Under the pieces are notes generated by a model, which was given only the letters and a program-made list of their open reading frames with translations, had not been told where the DNA came from and did no database searches. Positions 52,411 through 61,037 of a stretch of DNA of 64,000 nt are shown piece after piece. The position numbers were made by a program, and so were the translations under genes. Numbering within the stretch: the first letter of the stretch is position 1; every line of letters starts with the position of its first letter. This DNA is from JBNNGK01 sp050268245. GTDB lineage: Bacteria; Pseudomonadota; Gammaproteobacteria; Enterobacterales; Enterobacteriaceae. The stretch is taken from assembly GCF_050268245.1 (NCBI RefSeq), contig NZ_JBNNGK010000005.1, forward strand, positions 1 to 64,000. Reading direction: 5' to 3'.

Positions 52411-53410
52411 CGCTGCGCTCCCGCTGGCGCATCACCAGCCACAAAAAATACGGTCCGCCAAGTAGGCTGGTCATCAGGCCAACCGGCATTTCGGCTGGGG
52501 CAACCCAGGTTCGGGCCAACGTATCACCGATCAGCAACAGACAGGCGCCCCCCAGCGCGGAGGCAGGTAAGAGCCAGCGGTGGTCGCCACCGAGGCGCAT
52601 ACGCACCAGATGCGGCACCACCAGGCCAATAAAGCCAATCACGCCGCTAACCGCCACCGCGGCACCGACCAGCAACGCGCAGAGCAATAACAGTTGCAGT
52701 TTGCTGCGCTGAACGTTTATCCCCAGATAATGCGCCTCTTCATCACCCAGCTGTAACACATTGAGGCGGTGAGCCTGCAACAATGTTAGCAAGGCGGCAG
52801 GCAGGATCAGAGAGGCGCTGATGAGCAGCGTCGGCCATTGCGATTGGTTGAGGCTTCCCATCATCCACAGTGAAAACTGGCGCAGTTGCTGATCGCTACT
52901 GAGATACGACAGGACGCCGATGGCTGCCATACACAACGCATTGATCGCGATACCGGCGAGCAATAAACGCGACAGGCTGGCGTGCCCACGGCGGCTGATG
53001 GCATAAATCAGTATTGAGATTAACAGGCTGCCGATGAATGCAGCCAGCATTTGACCGTAGAGCGCGATGACGGTGGGTAAGGTCAACGGTAACACGATGG
53101 TCAGTGCAACGCACAGTGCTCCGCCGCTGCTGATGCCCAGCAAGCTGGGATCCGCCAGTGGGTTACGGAATAACCCTTGCATCACGGCGCCGGAAACCGC
53201 CAGTGCGCAACCAATAATCACCGCCAATAGCACGCGCGGTAAACGAATATTGAACCAGATGTGCCAGGCGGTATCGCTAAAGGGTTGTTGCCATAGCGTG
53301 CGAAACGACAGCGTCAAGGCACCGTAATTGGCGGCGACGACGACCAACAAGGCTAACACCAGCAACAGACCTCCCATTGCCAGCCGGGGTGAGGTGCGGG
53401 AAAACATCAC
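52403..53410 (-). CDS. hmuU: Haemin ABC transporter permease HmuU
   Basis: 335 residues, FecCD family, ten membrane segments expected. IRLPRVLLAVIIGCALAVSGAVMQGLFRNPLADPSLLGISSG near 54-95 and the ATPase-contact GFIGLVVPHLVR motif near 260. ATGA overlap with hmuT. Confidence 0.94.
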   Translation of the reverse strand: MMFSRTSPRLAMGGLLLVLALLVVVAANYGALTLSFRTLWQQPFSDTAWHIWFNIRLPRVLLAVIIGCALAVSGAVMQGLFRNPLADPSLLGISSGGALCVALTIVLPLTLPTVIALYGQMLAAFIGSLLISILIYAISRRGHASLSRLLLAGIAINALCMAAIGVLSYLSSDQQLRQFSLWMMGSLNQSQWPTLLISASLILPAALLTLLQAHRLNVLQLGDEEAHYLGINVQRSKLQLLLLCALLVGAAVAVSGVIGFIGLVVPHLVRMRLGGDHRWLLPASALGGACLLLIGDTLARTWVAPAEMPVGLMTSLLGGPYFLWLVMRQRERSDG

Positions 53411-54237
53411 AACTGCTCCGCGGCATGGCGCAGTTTAGCCAGCGCGGCTGGCGTTTGTAGGCCAAAACCTAATAGCGCCATATCATCGACGATCAGCAAC
53501 CGACGATGTTTACCCGCCGGTGTGAGGGCGATGCCGGGGAGTTCCCACAGCTGTTTTACCCCGCCGAGGGTTTGTACGCCGCTGGTGGTAACCAACAGCA
53601 GGTCAGGCGCACTGGCAATCACGCCCTCTTGCGACAGTGGACGATAATGGTTAAACCCCTGCATGGCATTCGTCAGCCCGGCTGCCCGGATCACCGCATC
53701 CGCGGCGGTATGCTGGCCGGCGGCCATCGGCGTCATCCCGCCGTGGCTCATCACAAACAGAACCTTAACCGGCAGTGGCTGCGTGTTGACGGCCGCAATT
53801 TGCTGGCGATAGCGTTCGGCTAATTGTTGCCCCACCGCGGTACGATTTAGCGCGGCGGCCACGGCGGCGATTTTATCCGGCACCGCTTCCAGGGTGGTAT
53901 CCGCAGGGATGCGCACCACGTTCACCTTACTCGCTGCTAACTGTTTGAATACCAACGCAGGTTGAGCGAGTTCGCTGCTCAAGACCAGCGTCGGCTTAAG
54001 CGCTAAAATGCCTTCTGCGTTGAGTTGACGCATATAGCCGACGTCTGGCAGATTTTTAACGGTGGACGGATACAGGCTGGTACTGTCGCGAGCGACCAAC
54101 CGATCGCCTGCGCCGAGTGCAGCGACGATTTCGCTAACGTCGCCACCAATGGAAATAATACGTTCCGCCGCCGTGGCACTGCACATCAGCAATAACGCGG
54201 TACACAGCGCCAGACCACGGGTGAGGACTGTATTCAT
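53407..54237 (-). CDS. hmuT: Periplasmic haemin-binding protein HmuT
   Basis: 276 residues; signal peptide cut near SATAA before ERIISIGG. Class III binding protein with two lobes joined by a helix; SLYPSTVKNLPDVGYMRQLNAEGILALKPTLVL near 52-85 holds the haem-liganding Tyr of this family. ATGA overlap with hmuS. Confidence 0.93.
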   Translation of the reverse strand: MNTVLTRGLALCTALLLMCSATAAERIISIGGDVSEIVAALGAGDRLVARDSTSLYPSTVKNLPDVGYMRQLNAEGILALKPTLVLSSELAQPALVFKQLAASKVNVVRIPADTTLEAVPDKIAAVAAALNRTAVGQQLAERYRQQIAAVNTQPLPVKVLFVMSHGGMTPMAAGQHTAADAVIRAAGLTNAMQGFNHYRPLSQEGVIASAPDLLLVTTSGVQTLGGVKQLWELPGIALTPAGKHRRLLIVDDMALLGFGLQTPAALAKLRHAAEQL

Positions 54238-55268
54238 GCGGCAATGTCCTTGCTGGGGAGCGCGGCAATCTGTTCACGCCATTGGCTTTGCTCAGGCTGG
54301 CCTTCGGTGCGTTGGCCGTACAGCTGCGCGATTTGCGTACCGTCGGCCGCGAACAGTTCAAGACTGGTGACCATACCGTCTTTAGTCGGTTTTTTGGTCA
54401 CCCAGCTTTCAGCAATCGCCCCTTGGATCAGATGCAGAGTAAAGTGGCGATTGAAAATGTTCACCCAGCCGTCCTGCGGCATCAGGCGCTCAATGTGCCC
54501 GGTAAATATTTGTACGCAACCGCGATTACCCACGAAAATCATGATTTCGGTTTGCGCCTGCTGCGCCGCATGGAGGATTTGCGTCAACGCGCGGTTATCC
54601 ACGGGATAAGCTAAATCATCGCCAACGGCGCGGAATGCCTGTTGACGCGTCAGTTGATGGCGGCTTAACAATTGGAAGAACTGATGCACATCCGTCATGG
54701 CACGCCATTGACGATCAATCTCTTGATGGTTCGGCGCACCGGCGGCGGTTTTTAGTTCTGCCGCCTGTAACGTAAGAGCGGGGCTGTCATCGCTGTGGTG
54801 GCGTTCAACCAGACTCATCCAAGCGACAAGATCGGTTTCATCGGTGGTATAGACTTTATGCAGCGCCTCGCCTTGATGGTCGAAAAATTGAATACTGTGG
54901 CGAACACCGCGCTTGTTCGTTTCGCTGAGGGCGAAAGCCGTAGCCCAATGATTGAGGAATAACCGCAGATCCAGCGCGCGCGGGTTGAGGATTAGCCCGG
55001 CATGGCCATTTAAGTGTTGATTCTGATAACGACCGCATTGTTCATGTACGGCGTACGGATTACGCGTGATGGACTTCGTGACGCCCACCTGTTCAAGTTC
55101 GCTCAGCAGTGTGCGGGCATCGCCCCCCAGACGGCGCGCATCATGGCCGACGCGCGCGTGGGTGAGTTCTGCTTCGCTGACGCCAAGCAGTTCCGCCAGC
55201 TCGCGAGCATATTTACCGGGGTTAGCCACTTTAGCCTGCTGGTAGTCGTTATAGAGCGTATTGTTCAT
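54234..55268 (-). CDS. hmuS: Haem-handling protein HmuS (HemS family)
   Basis: 344 residues with the duplicated HemS/ChuX fold. Haem ligand His expected in the second half, and ARVGHDARRLGGDARTLL and NPYAVHEQCGRYQNQHLNGHAGLI are typical segments. Cytosolic; binds or degrades imported haem. Sixty-four bases after hmuR. Confidence 0.92.
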   Translation of the reverse strand: MNNTLYNDYQQAKVANPGKYARELAELLGVSEAELTHARVGHDARRLGGDARTLLSELEQVGVTKSITRNPYAVHEQCGRYQNQHLNGHAGLILNPRALDLRLFLNHWATAFALSETNKRGVRHSIQFFDHQGEALHKVYTTDETDLVAWMSLVERHHSDDSPALTLQAAELKTAAGAPNHQEIDRQWRAMTDVHQFFQLLSRHQLTRQQAFRAVGDDLAYPVDNRALTQILHAAQQAQTEIMIFVGNRGCVQIFTGHIERLMPQDGWVNIFNRHFTLHLIQGAIAESWVTKKPTKDGMVTSLELFAADGTQIAQLYGQRTEGQPEQSQWREQIAALPSKDIAA

Positions 55269-55332
55269 TCATTTTCTCCTGACGAGACGAAGTTAGCGGT
55301 GCGGCGGGCTGACCCACCGGCCAATCAATCCA

Positions 55333-57405
55333 TTACCACTGATAACTCACTAACAATTTGGCGTTACGGCCATCCTGCGGAATACCCTGCGGTGAGTAAT
55401 ATTCTTTGTCGAAGGCATTACCGAGCACCACGGTGGTGGTTAATCCTTGCAGTTCGGCGCGGCCTTTATAGCTTAGATAGAAATCATTGACGCCGTAGCC
55501 AGCCTGCTGCGCCGTGCCGCTTGGCAAGTGGGTGGCACGCTGCACGAAGGTCGCAATCCAACCGGTAGAAAGCCCGGTATCTGCGATCGGGAAATCGAAT
55601 ACGCTGGTGACGGTGTCAGGATTGATGCTGGCGATCCACTCTCCGGTAGTTGCATCTTTGCCGCGCGTGCGGTTGTAGGCCATATCCCAGCTAAACCAAG
55701 CGGTTTTGTAACTGAGGTTGGCATCCCAGCCCCAGATCTTGGCGCGATCGATATTGGTGGAGTAAGTGGTGCAACTGATGCAGTACGGTCCGGTTGGCCC
55801 TCTGCCAAGGTTCATGGTGACGCCAGTAGAAATGTAATCTTTGGCTTGGGTATCGAAGTAACTGGCCTTAAATTGCAGGCTGTCATCGGCCAATAACAGA
55901 TCGTCAAAGCGCAGGCCAAACCCATATTCTTGTGTGGCGTTAGTTTCTGGTTTCAGATTTGGATTGGGCACCCAGTAATTGGTGATCGTCGTCGGTCCCA
56001 TGGGAATCGAGAAATGTTTAGCGTCGTTATACATTTCACCCATGGTCGGAGCGCGAAACGCCTGCGCATACGAACCGAACAGCATGAGCCAGTCGGTCGG
56101 CGTAATGCTGAGCGCGCCGCGTGAAGACCATTTATCCGCGTTGACATCGGCATAGCCGTCGCTTTGGCCTTGATAATCGTCATAGCGTGTTCCTGCTAAA
56201 ATCGATACCGGCAGATCGCGCAGGGTGATTTCGTCTTGGAGCCAAACGGAGGTAAAGTTAATTTTTGCCTGCGGGAAGCTTTCGGTAGCGCCGCCCGGCG
56301 TTTGTTCTTGCTTATAGGCTTCAGTACCGTAGGTAAATAAATGCGCGGCTGGGCTGTCGCTAAACAAACGGGTGCGGTTTTCCAGTTTGGCACCGCGCGT
56401 CGTTTGTTTACGGGCTTCATCGTCGCGGCCGCTCTGATGGGCATTAATGTTGACGTCGGAGTAATACAGCTTGGCTTCGGCGTCCAGCCAGTGCTGACCC
56501 ACAGGTTTCAGTTTATAGCTCAGTTGAGCGTCTCGCTGAATAGTCGAACGATTGGTCAATGGGTTGCTGGCAGAGGTGGCCGATTCTTGCGGATTCTTCG
56601 GTTCTTGGGCGCGGTTGTTGTAATAACGAAGGTTAGCGCTCAGCGACTGATTTTCGTCAAGGGTCCAACGACCTTTGGCCAACATATTGTTGATGTTTTC
56701 GTCATTGGGCGCGTTGAACCCATTCCCCTGACGGATATTGCCTACGTCGCGGGAACCAAACGACAGCACACCATCTAGGTTGTCGCTGCGGCCATAGGCG
56801 CTGGCACCCATGCCGAAGCTATGATTGCCGCTGGCGGCGTGGCCAAACACCCGGAAACCGCTGTTATGGCCAGGTAGCAGTAAATCGGCGGCGTCAACGG
56901 TTTCATAAGATACCACGCCGCCTAATGCGCCACTGCCATACAGCAGAGCGGCGGGGCCGCGCACCACTTCAATGCGTTTTACCAAACCTGGATCGAGGAA
57001 CGTACCATTGATGTGGCCGGTATCGGTGCCTTGCCGGATACCATCCACCAGGATTAAAACGCCGCGGCGATCGTAACCGCGCATGACGATATCTTGACCA
57101 TTGCTGCGACCGGTCCCGGTGACGGTGATACCCGGGACTTTGCGTAACATTTCTGCGGCGGTGGTCGCAGTCTGGCTTTCCGGGCTATGCCCCTCGATCA
57201 CGGTGACCATCATCGGCGCTTCGAAACTGCTGCGTTGATTGCCCGTGGCGACAACCGTCAAGGTGTCGTCTTTGTTTGTGGCGTGTTTTGCAGCCGTAGT
57301 GCTTGAGGAAACGGTGGTGTTGGCAAAAGCCACCGCAGGCAGCGCGCAGGCAACAGCCAGGCTTAAAGTAGAAAAATGCAGCCGGGTGGAAAAGGTAAGC
57401 GGCAT
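55333..57405 (-). CDS. hmuR: TonB-dependent haemin receptor HmuR
   Basis: 690 residues. Signal peptide cut after VAFA; TonB box region near DDTLTVVATG (about 44-53); plug domain with LLYGSGALGGVVSYET; 22-strand barrel. The haem-receptor pair FRAP and NPNL is present (AFRAPTMGEMYNDAKHFS ... PNPNLKPE) with His between. Ends in aromatic W, the usual barrel signature. GGAGAG upstream of the start. Fur box lies upstream of the preceding hemP. Confidence 0.95.
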   Translation of the reverse strand: MPLTFSTRLHFSTLSLAVACALPAVAFANTTVSSSTTAAKHATNKDDTLTVVATGNQRSSFEAPMMVTVIEGHSPESQTATTAAEMLRKVPGITVTGTGRSNGQDIVMRGYDRRGVLILVDGIRQGTDTGHINGTFLDPGLVKRIEVVRGPAALLYGSGALGGVVSYETVDAADLLLPGHNSGFRVFGHAASGNHSFGMGASAYGRSDNLDGVLSFGSRDVGNIRQGNGFNAPNDENINNMLAKGRWTLDENQSLSANLRYYNNRAQEPKNPQESATSASNPLTNRSTIQRDAQLSYKLKPVGQHWLDAEAKLYYSDVNINAHQSGRDDEARKQTTRGAKLENRTRLFSDSPAAHLFTYGTEAYKQEQTPGGATESFPQAKINFTSVWLQDEITLRDLPVSILAGTRYDDYQGQSDGYADVNADKWSSRGALSITPTDWLMLFGSYAQAFRAPTMGEMYNDAKHFSIPMGPTTITNYWVPNPNLKPETNATQEYGFGLRFDDLLLADDSLQFKASYFDTQAKDYISTGVTMNLGRGPTGPYCISCTTYSTNIDRAKIWGWDANLSYKTAWFSWDMAYNRTRGKDATTGEWIASINPDTVTSVFDFPIADTGLSTGWIATFVQRATHLPSGTAQQAGYGVNDFYLSYKGRAELQGLTTTVVLGNAFDKEYYSPQGIPQDGRNAKLLVSYQW

Positions 57406-57501
57406 GGGGCAACTCTCCGTATGCTGTTAAACATATCAATAGATTTGCTGGCTGCCTGGATCACAGGAATCGGGGTGGCTCGCATTGAGAAATCGTTCGA
57501 T

Positions 57502-57687
57502 TTATTTGGTTAGGATCAGTTTTCCTGCTTTGGTCTGGCGTAACTGATAACGTTGACCCTGATGCGTAATAATGGCCACGCCCTCTGTGCCCAGCAGTTG
57601 ACGACTGTCATAGCTGGGCAACGTTAGGCGTGTTTGGGCATCGTTTTCCGTACTGGTTGGCGTGGGGCGAACGTTCAGTGTTTCCAT
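57502..57687 (-). CDS. hemP: Haemin uptake protein HemP
   Basis: 61 residues from the ATG at 57687. The C-terminal GVAIITHQGQRYQLRQTKAGKLILTK is the HemP/HmuP signature. It lies just upstream of hmuR and downstream of a strong Fur box. HmuP activates hmuR expression in some bacteria; its role here is inferred. Confidence 0.88.
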   Translation of the reverse strand: METLNVRPTPTSTENDAQTRLTLPSYDSRQLLGTEGVAIITHQGQRYQLRQTKAGKLILTK

Positions 57688-57730
57688 AGTGTTATGCCTG
57701 AAAAACAAAATATTAAATGGTAATTAATAT

Positions 57731-57749
57731 CAAATTGATAATCATTATC
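57731..57749 (-). promoter_or_regulatory. Fur box of hemP-hmuRSTUV
   Basis: CAAATTGATAATCATTATC matches the 19-bp Fur consensus at 16 positions, 44 bases before hemP. Confidence 0.87.
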
Positions 57750-57858
57750 ATGTGAACATTGCGTTACATCAAGGAAAATTTTCTTACAATCAAAAACCGG
57801 TGGGTGGTGTCATGCCATTGGCGAGGGCGGCGATCAGACCGCCGGCAAAAGATCGGGG

Positions 57859-58344
57859 TTATTTCAGTAGGGTTTCAATGTGGTCGAACAACCGTACTGG
57901 TTTGGTGATGGGGGCGTAACGGGTCACACGTTCTCCATCGGCCGTGAGTAGAAATTTGGTGAAGTTCCATTTGATGCGCTGAATGCCTAAGAACCCCGGC
58001 GCACGACGTTTCAGTTCGCTAAACAGCGGGTGGGTGCCAGGCCCATTAACCTCAATCTTGCTGAACAGCGGGAAACTGACACCATAGTTCATAGTGCAAA
58101 AATTGGCGATTTCCAGCGCGTTACCCGGTTCTTGCGCGCCGAATTGATTACAGGGAAACCCCATTACCACTAAACCGCGATCGCGATAGTATTGCCACAG
58201 GTTTTCCAGCCCGTGATATTGCGGTGTAAAGCCGCATTTGCTGGCCGTATTGACGATCAGATAGGCGCGTGCGGGGAAGTCGCCGAGGGTTTTTTCTTCG
58301 CCCTGCAATGTGTTACAGGGAATGGATAACAGTGAACGCGGCAT
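57859..58344 (-). CDS. Second glutathione-peroxidase family protein
   Basis: 161 residues from the ATG at 58344 (GGAG 8 bases upstream). Peroxidatic Cys37 in NTASKCGFTPQY, Gln and Trp of FPCNQFGAQEPG and KWNFTKFLLT. Paralogue of BtuE at 35523-36074 but shorter and diverged. It likely uses thioredoxin. Lies between aroH and the haem operon; possibly matters for peroxide load during haem uptake (inference). Confidence 0.88.
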   Translation of the reverse strand: MPRSLLSIPCNTLQGEEKTLGDFPARAYLIVNTASKCGFTPQYHGLENLWQYYRDRGLVVMGFPCNQFGAQEPGNALEIANFCTMNYGVSFPLFSKIEVNGPGTHPLFSELKRRAPGFLGIQRIKWNFTKFLLTADGERVTRYAPITKPVRLFDHIETLLK

Positions 58345-58400
58345 GCAAAAACTCCAAATCCTGTTGGGCGGGTTGCTACCCATATAGGTGAGCGCAAAAA

Positions 58401-58431
58401 GGCTGAAAACCGGGACCTCATCGCCCCGGTT
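58401..58431 (-). terminator. Terminator of aroH
   Basis: AACCGGG (58408-58414) and CCCGGTT (58425-58431); on the minus strand the stem is followed by TTTTCAGCCTTTTT. Confidence 0.65.
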
Positions 58432-58436
58432 GCGGT

Positions 58437-59483
58437 TTAGAAACGGGTGTCTACTGCATCCGCCAACATGGCGAGCAGTTGTTCACTGTCAGACCAGCTC
58501 AGGCAGGGATCGGTGATTGATTGGCCGTAGGCCAGCGGTTGTCCGGCGACAATTTTTTGTGTGCCTTCAACCAGGAAGCTTTCTGCCATCACGCCAGCCA
58601 CCGCCGCAGAACCGGCACGGATCTGCTGGCAAACGTTCTCAGCGACGTCCAACTGGCGACGATGTAACTTTTGGCAGTTGCCATGGCTAAAATCAATCAC
58701 TAGATGTTCTGGCAGATCAAACTCGCGCAGGCTATCGCAGGCGGCGACCACATCGGTCGCATGATAATTAGGGGTTTTGCCGCCGCGCATGATGATATGA
58801 CCATACGGATTACCGCTGGTTTGGTAAATGGTCATCTGCCCGTTTTTATCCGGCGAGAGGAACATATGACCGGCGCGCGCGGCGCGAATGGCATCGATGG
58901 CGATGCGGGTATTGCCGTCGGTACCGTTTTTGAAGCCGACCGGGCAGGAGAGTGCAGACGCCATTTCACGGTGTATCTGGCTCTCTGTGGTGCGTGCGCC
59001 AATCGCGCCCCAACTGATCAAGTCGGCAATATATTGGCCGATCACCATATCGAGGAACTCGGTGGCGGTAGGGAGGCCGAGCAGGTTGACATCAAGCAGC
59101 AGTTTACGTGCTAGCTCGATACCACGGTTTACCTGATAGCTGCCATCGAGATCGGGATCGGAAATCAGGCCTTTCCAACCCACGACGGTACGCGGCTTTT
59201 CGAAATAGGTCCGCATGACGATTTCCAGCCGATCCTGGTAGCGTTCGCGCAAGGTATTCAACCGGGTTGCGTAATCCATCGCCGCATCCAGGTCATGAAT
59301 TGAGCAAGGGCCGATCACCACCAGCAGGCGTTTATCATCACCGGATAATATCCGTTCAATTCGTTTTCGTGACGCTGTCACGTTTTCTGCCACTGCTGGT
59401 GAGATCGGTAGTTTGTCCGCCAGCGTCTGCGGCGTAACCAGACTGTCGATGCGCGCGGTCCGCAGTTCATCTGTTTTGTGCAT
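58437..59483 (-). CDS. aroH: 3-deoxy-7-phosphoheptulonate synthase, Trp-sensitive type
   Basis: 348 residues, same as E. coli AroH, from the ATG at 59483 (MHKTDELRTARI). Class I DAHP synthase condensing PEP and erythrose-4-phosphate at the start of aromatic synthesis. Metal and substrate motifs: VIGPCSIHD (Cys), EKPRTVVGWKG, IDFSHGNCQK. Next to ppsR and ppsA as in E. coli. A TrpR operator was not convincingly found. Confidence 0.95.
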   Translation of the reverse strand: MHKTDELRTARIDSLVTPQTLADKLPISPAVAENVTASRKRIERILSGDDKRLLVVIGPCSIHDLDAAMDYATRLNTLRERYQDRLEIVMRTYFEKPRTVVGWKGLISDPDLDGSYQVNRGIELARKLLLDVNLLGLPTATEFLDMVIGQYIADLISWGAIGARTTESQIHREMASALSCPVGFKNGTDGNTRIAIDAIRAARAGHMFLSPDKNGQMTIYQTSGNPYGHIIMRGGKTPNYHATDVVAACDSLREFDLPEHLVIDFSHGNCQKLHRRQLDVAENVCQQIRAGSAAVAGVMAESFLVEGTQKIVAGQPLAYGQSITDPCLSWSDSEQLLAMLADAVDTRF

Positions 59484-59662
59484 GATTGTCTCTAAAACGG
59501 TTTCTTCTCTGCGGCAGGAGTGCCGGGAAGTGATGTCGATCACAATAACGGAAAAGTGGCTGATTTCAAGCGCACAATGTGCAATCTAGTGAGCCACTGC
59601 GACAAAAAATAATAAAATCGCCCAATACAGGCTTTTCAGTAGCCGGCGATGGCTAAAAACAG

Positions 59663-60484
59663 TCAAAACATTCGGCGACTCATGCCGAGGATATCCAGAA
59701 TTTTGGTCGAAATTTCTTCGACAGAATAATTCGTGGTATTCAAGTAGCGGATCTGGTTTTTGCGAAACAGCGCTTCGACCTCAGCGATTTCCATTCGGCA
59801 TTGCCGCAGTGAGGCGTAGCGGCTGTTTTCACGCCGTTCCTCACGGATTGCGGCTAATCGCTCAGGGTTAATGGTCAGGCCGAACAGTTTATGTTGGAAC
59901 GGCTTCAGCGCTGCAGGTAGGTGCAAGTTGTCCATATCGTCGGCGATAAACGGATAGTTAGCGGCACGGATGCCGAATTGCATGGCTAAATAGAGGCTGG
60001 TGGGGGTTTTACCACAGCGTGATACGCCGAGGAGGATCACCTGCGCCTGATCGAGATTACGCATCGAAATACCGTCATCATGCGCCAATGTGTAGTCAAT
60101 GGCGGCTATACGCGCATCATATTTGCCCAGATTACTTTCGGTCAGGCCGTGGGTACGATTAGGCACCGGTGTGGGGTCAACGTTAAGTTCACCTTGTAAT
60201 GGGCCCACTAGCGCTTGCACGATATCTTGGCAAAATCCTTCACTTTGTGTGATCACATTGCGGACTTCTGGCGAAATAATCGAATAAAACACCAAGGGTC
60301 TTACGCCGGTTTGTTGATAGATTTGATTGATTTGTACGCTGACGGCTCTGGCTCGCGCTTCGGTTTCGACAAAAGGTAGCGTAAAGGTGGTGGCTTTTAC
60401 CGGGAACTGTGACAGTACCGCATGGCCCAACACTTCTGCGGTTATCGCTGTGCCATCCGAAATATAAAAAACGCTTCTTTCCAC
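59663..60484 (-). CDS. ppsR: PEP synthase regulatory protein PpsR
   Basis: 273 residues from the GTG at 60484 with AAGGAG 8 bases upstream; a longer frame to 60613 lacks similarity. DUF299-type ADP-dependent kinase / pyrophosphorylase that inactivates and reactivates PpsA by phosphorylating it. P-loop GVSRCGKTPTS near 150. VFYISDGTAITAEVLGHAVLSQFP at the start. Divergent from ppsA. Confidence 0.94.
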   Translation of the reverse strand: MERSVFYISDGTAITAEVLGHAVLSQFPVKATTFTLPFVETEARARAVSVQINQIYQQTGVRPLVFYSIISPEVRNVITQSEGFCQDIVQALVGPLQGELNVDPTPVPNRTHGLTESNLGKYDARIAAIDYTLAHDDGISMRNLDQAQVILLGVSRCGKTPTSLYLAMQFGIRAANYPFIADDMDNLHLPAALKPFQHKLFGLTINPERLAAIREERRENSRYASLRQCRMEIAEVEALFRKNQIRYLNTTNYSVEEISTKILDILGMSRRMF

Positions 60485-61037
60485 CCATGACTCCTTAATT
60501 TCACCAGCGTGCGTTTGTACCGGCGATATGCGGTATTCGTTTAAACATAATGGGCTGGAGTGGCTCTGACGGTAAAGTGGAGAGTAAAAAAATTGTGACA
60601 TCGGGGTAATCACTATGAGCTGGGGTTAATTCATCGGCTAAACCCATACTATAAATAAGGTGTTTATACCCTTCATACTTCACGTTGCTTGGGTGTTGGC
60701 TGCCTTCTTTCACCCAGGTCACATAGTTGGCTATGCTCCCAGGGACTCATTCAGTTGCCGCCTACAAGCAACGCGAATTATCTTGGGTATGTAGCTGCGT
60801 TTTAGATTAGACGTAATATATTGAATTTATAATGTTTAGTGTTACTGGAGGCGGTTTTCAACAAAATCATCTGTTTAGGTAATTCTCTTAAAATCCATTT
60901 TCTTCATCGGGTTGATCGATTCACCTTTCCATTTCCTATGAATGATTGTGCTAGTCTGATTCGGCATTGAATAAGCGTGATTAACGCAAAAAATTAAATC
61001 CGTCTATACCCTACTGATAGCAATAAGGATTGTCTCG
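60485..61037. other. Divergent ppsR-ppsA intergenic region
   Basis: 553 bases with no gene. An ERIC element fills 60665-60790. The ppsA promoter should lie near 60930-61010; imperfect Cra-like sequence CTGATTCGGCATTGAATAAG is present at 60956-60975 but I do not call it. Confidence 0.5.
60665..60790. repeat. ERIC element
   Basis: 126 bp, running from TATACCCTTCATACTTCACG to ATTATCTTGGGTAT, inverted relative to 49845-49969. Confidence 0.9.

Noticed and set aside
54244..54614. Plus-strand ORFs over hmuS and other long antisense frames
   Set aside because: Shadow frames of well-conserved genes on the other strand.
59484..59600. TrpR operator upstream of aroH
   Set aside because: Only a partial CTAGTG half-site at 59587 region; no palindromic match.
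60950..60985. Cra (FruR) site upstream of ppsA
   Set aside because: CTGATTCGGCATTGAA lacks the spacing of the TGAATC-GATTCA type palindrome.
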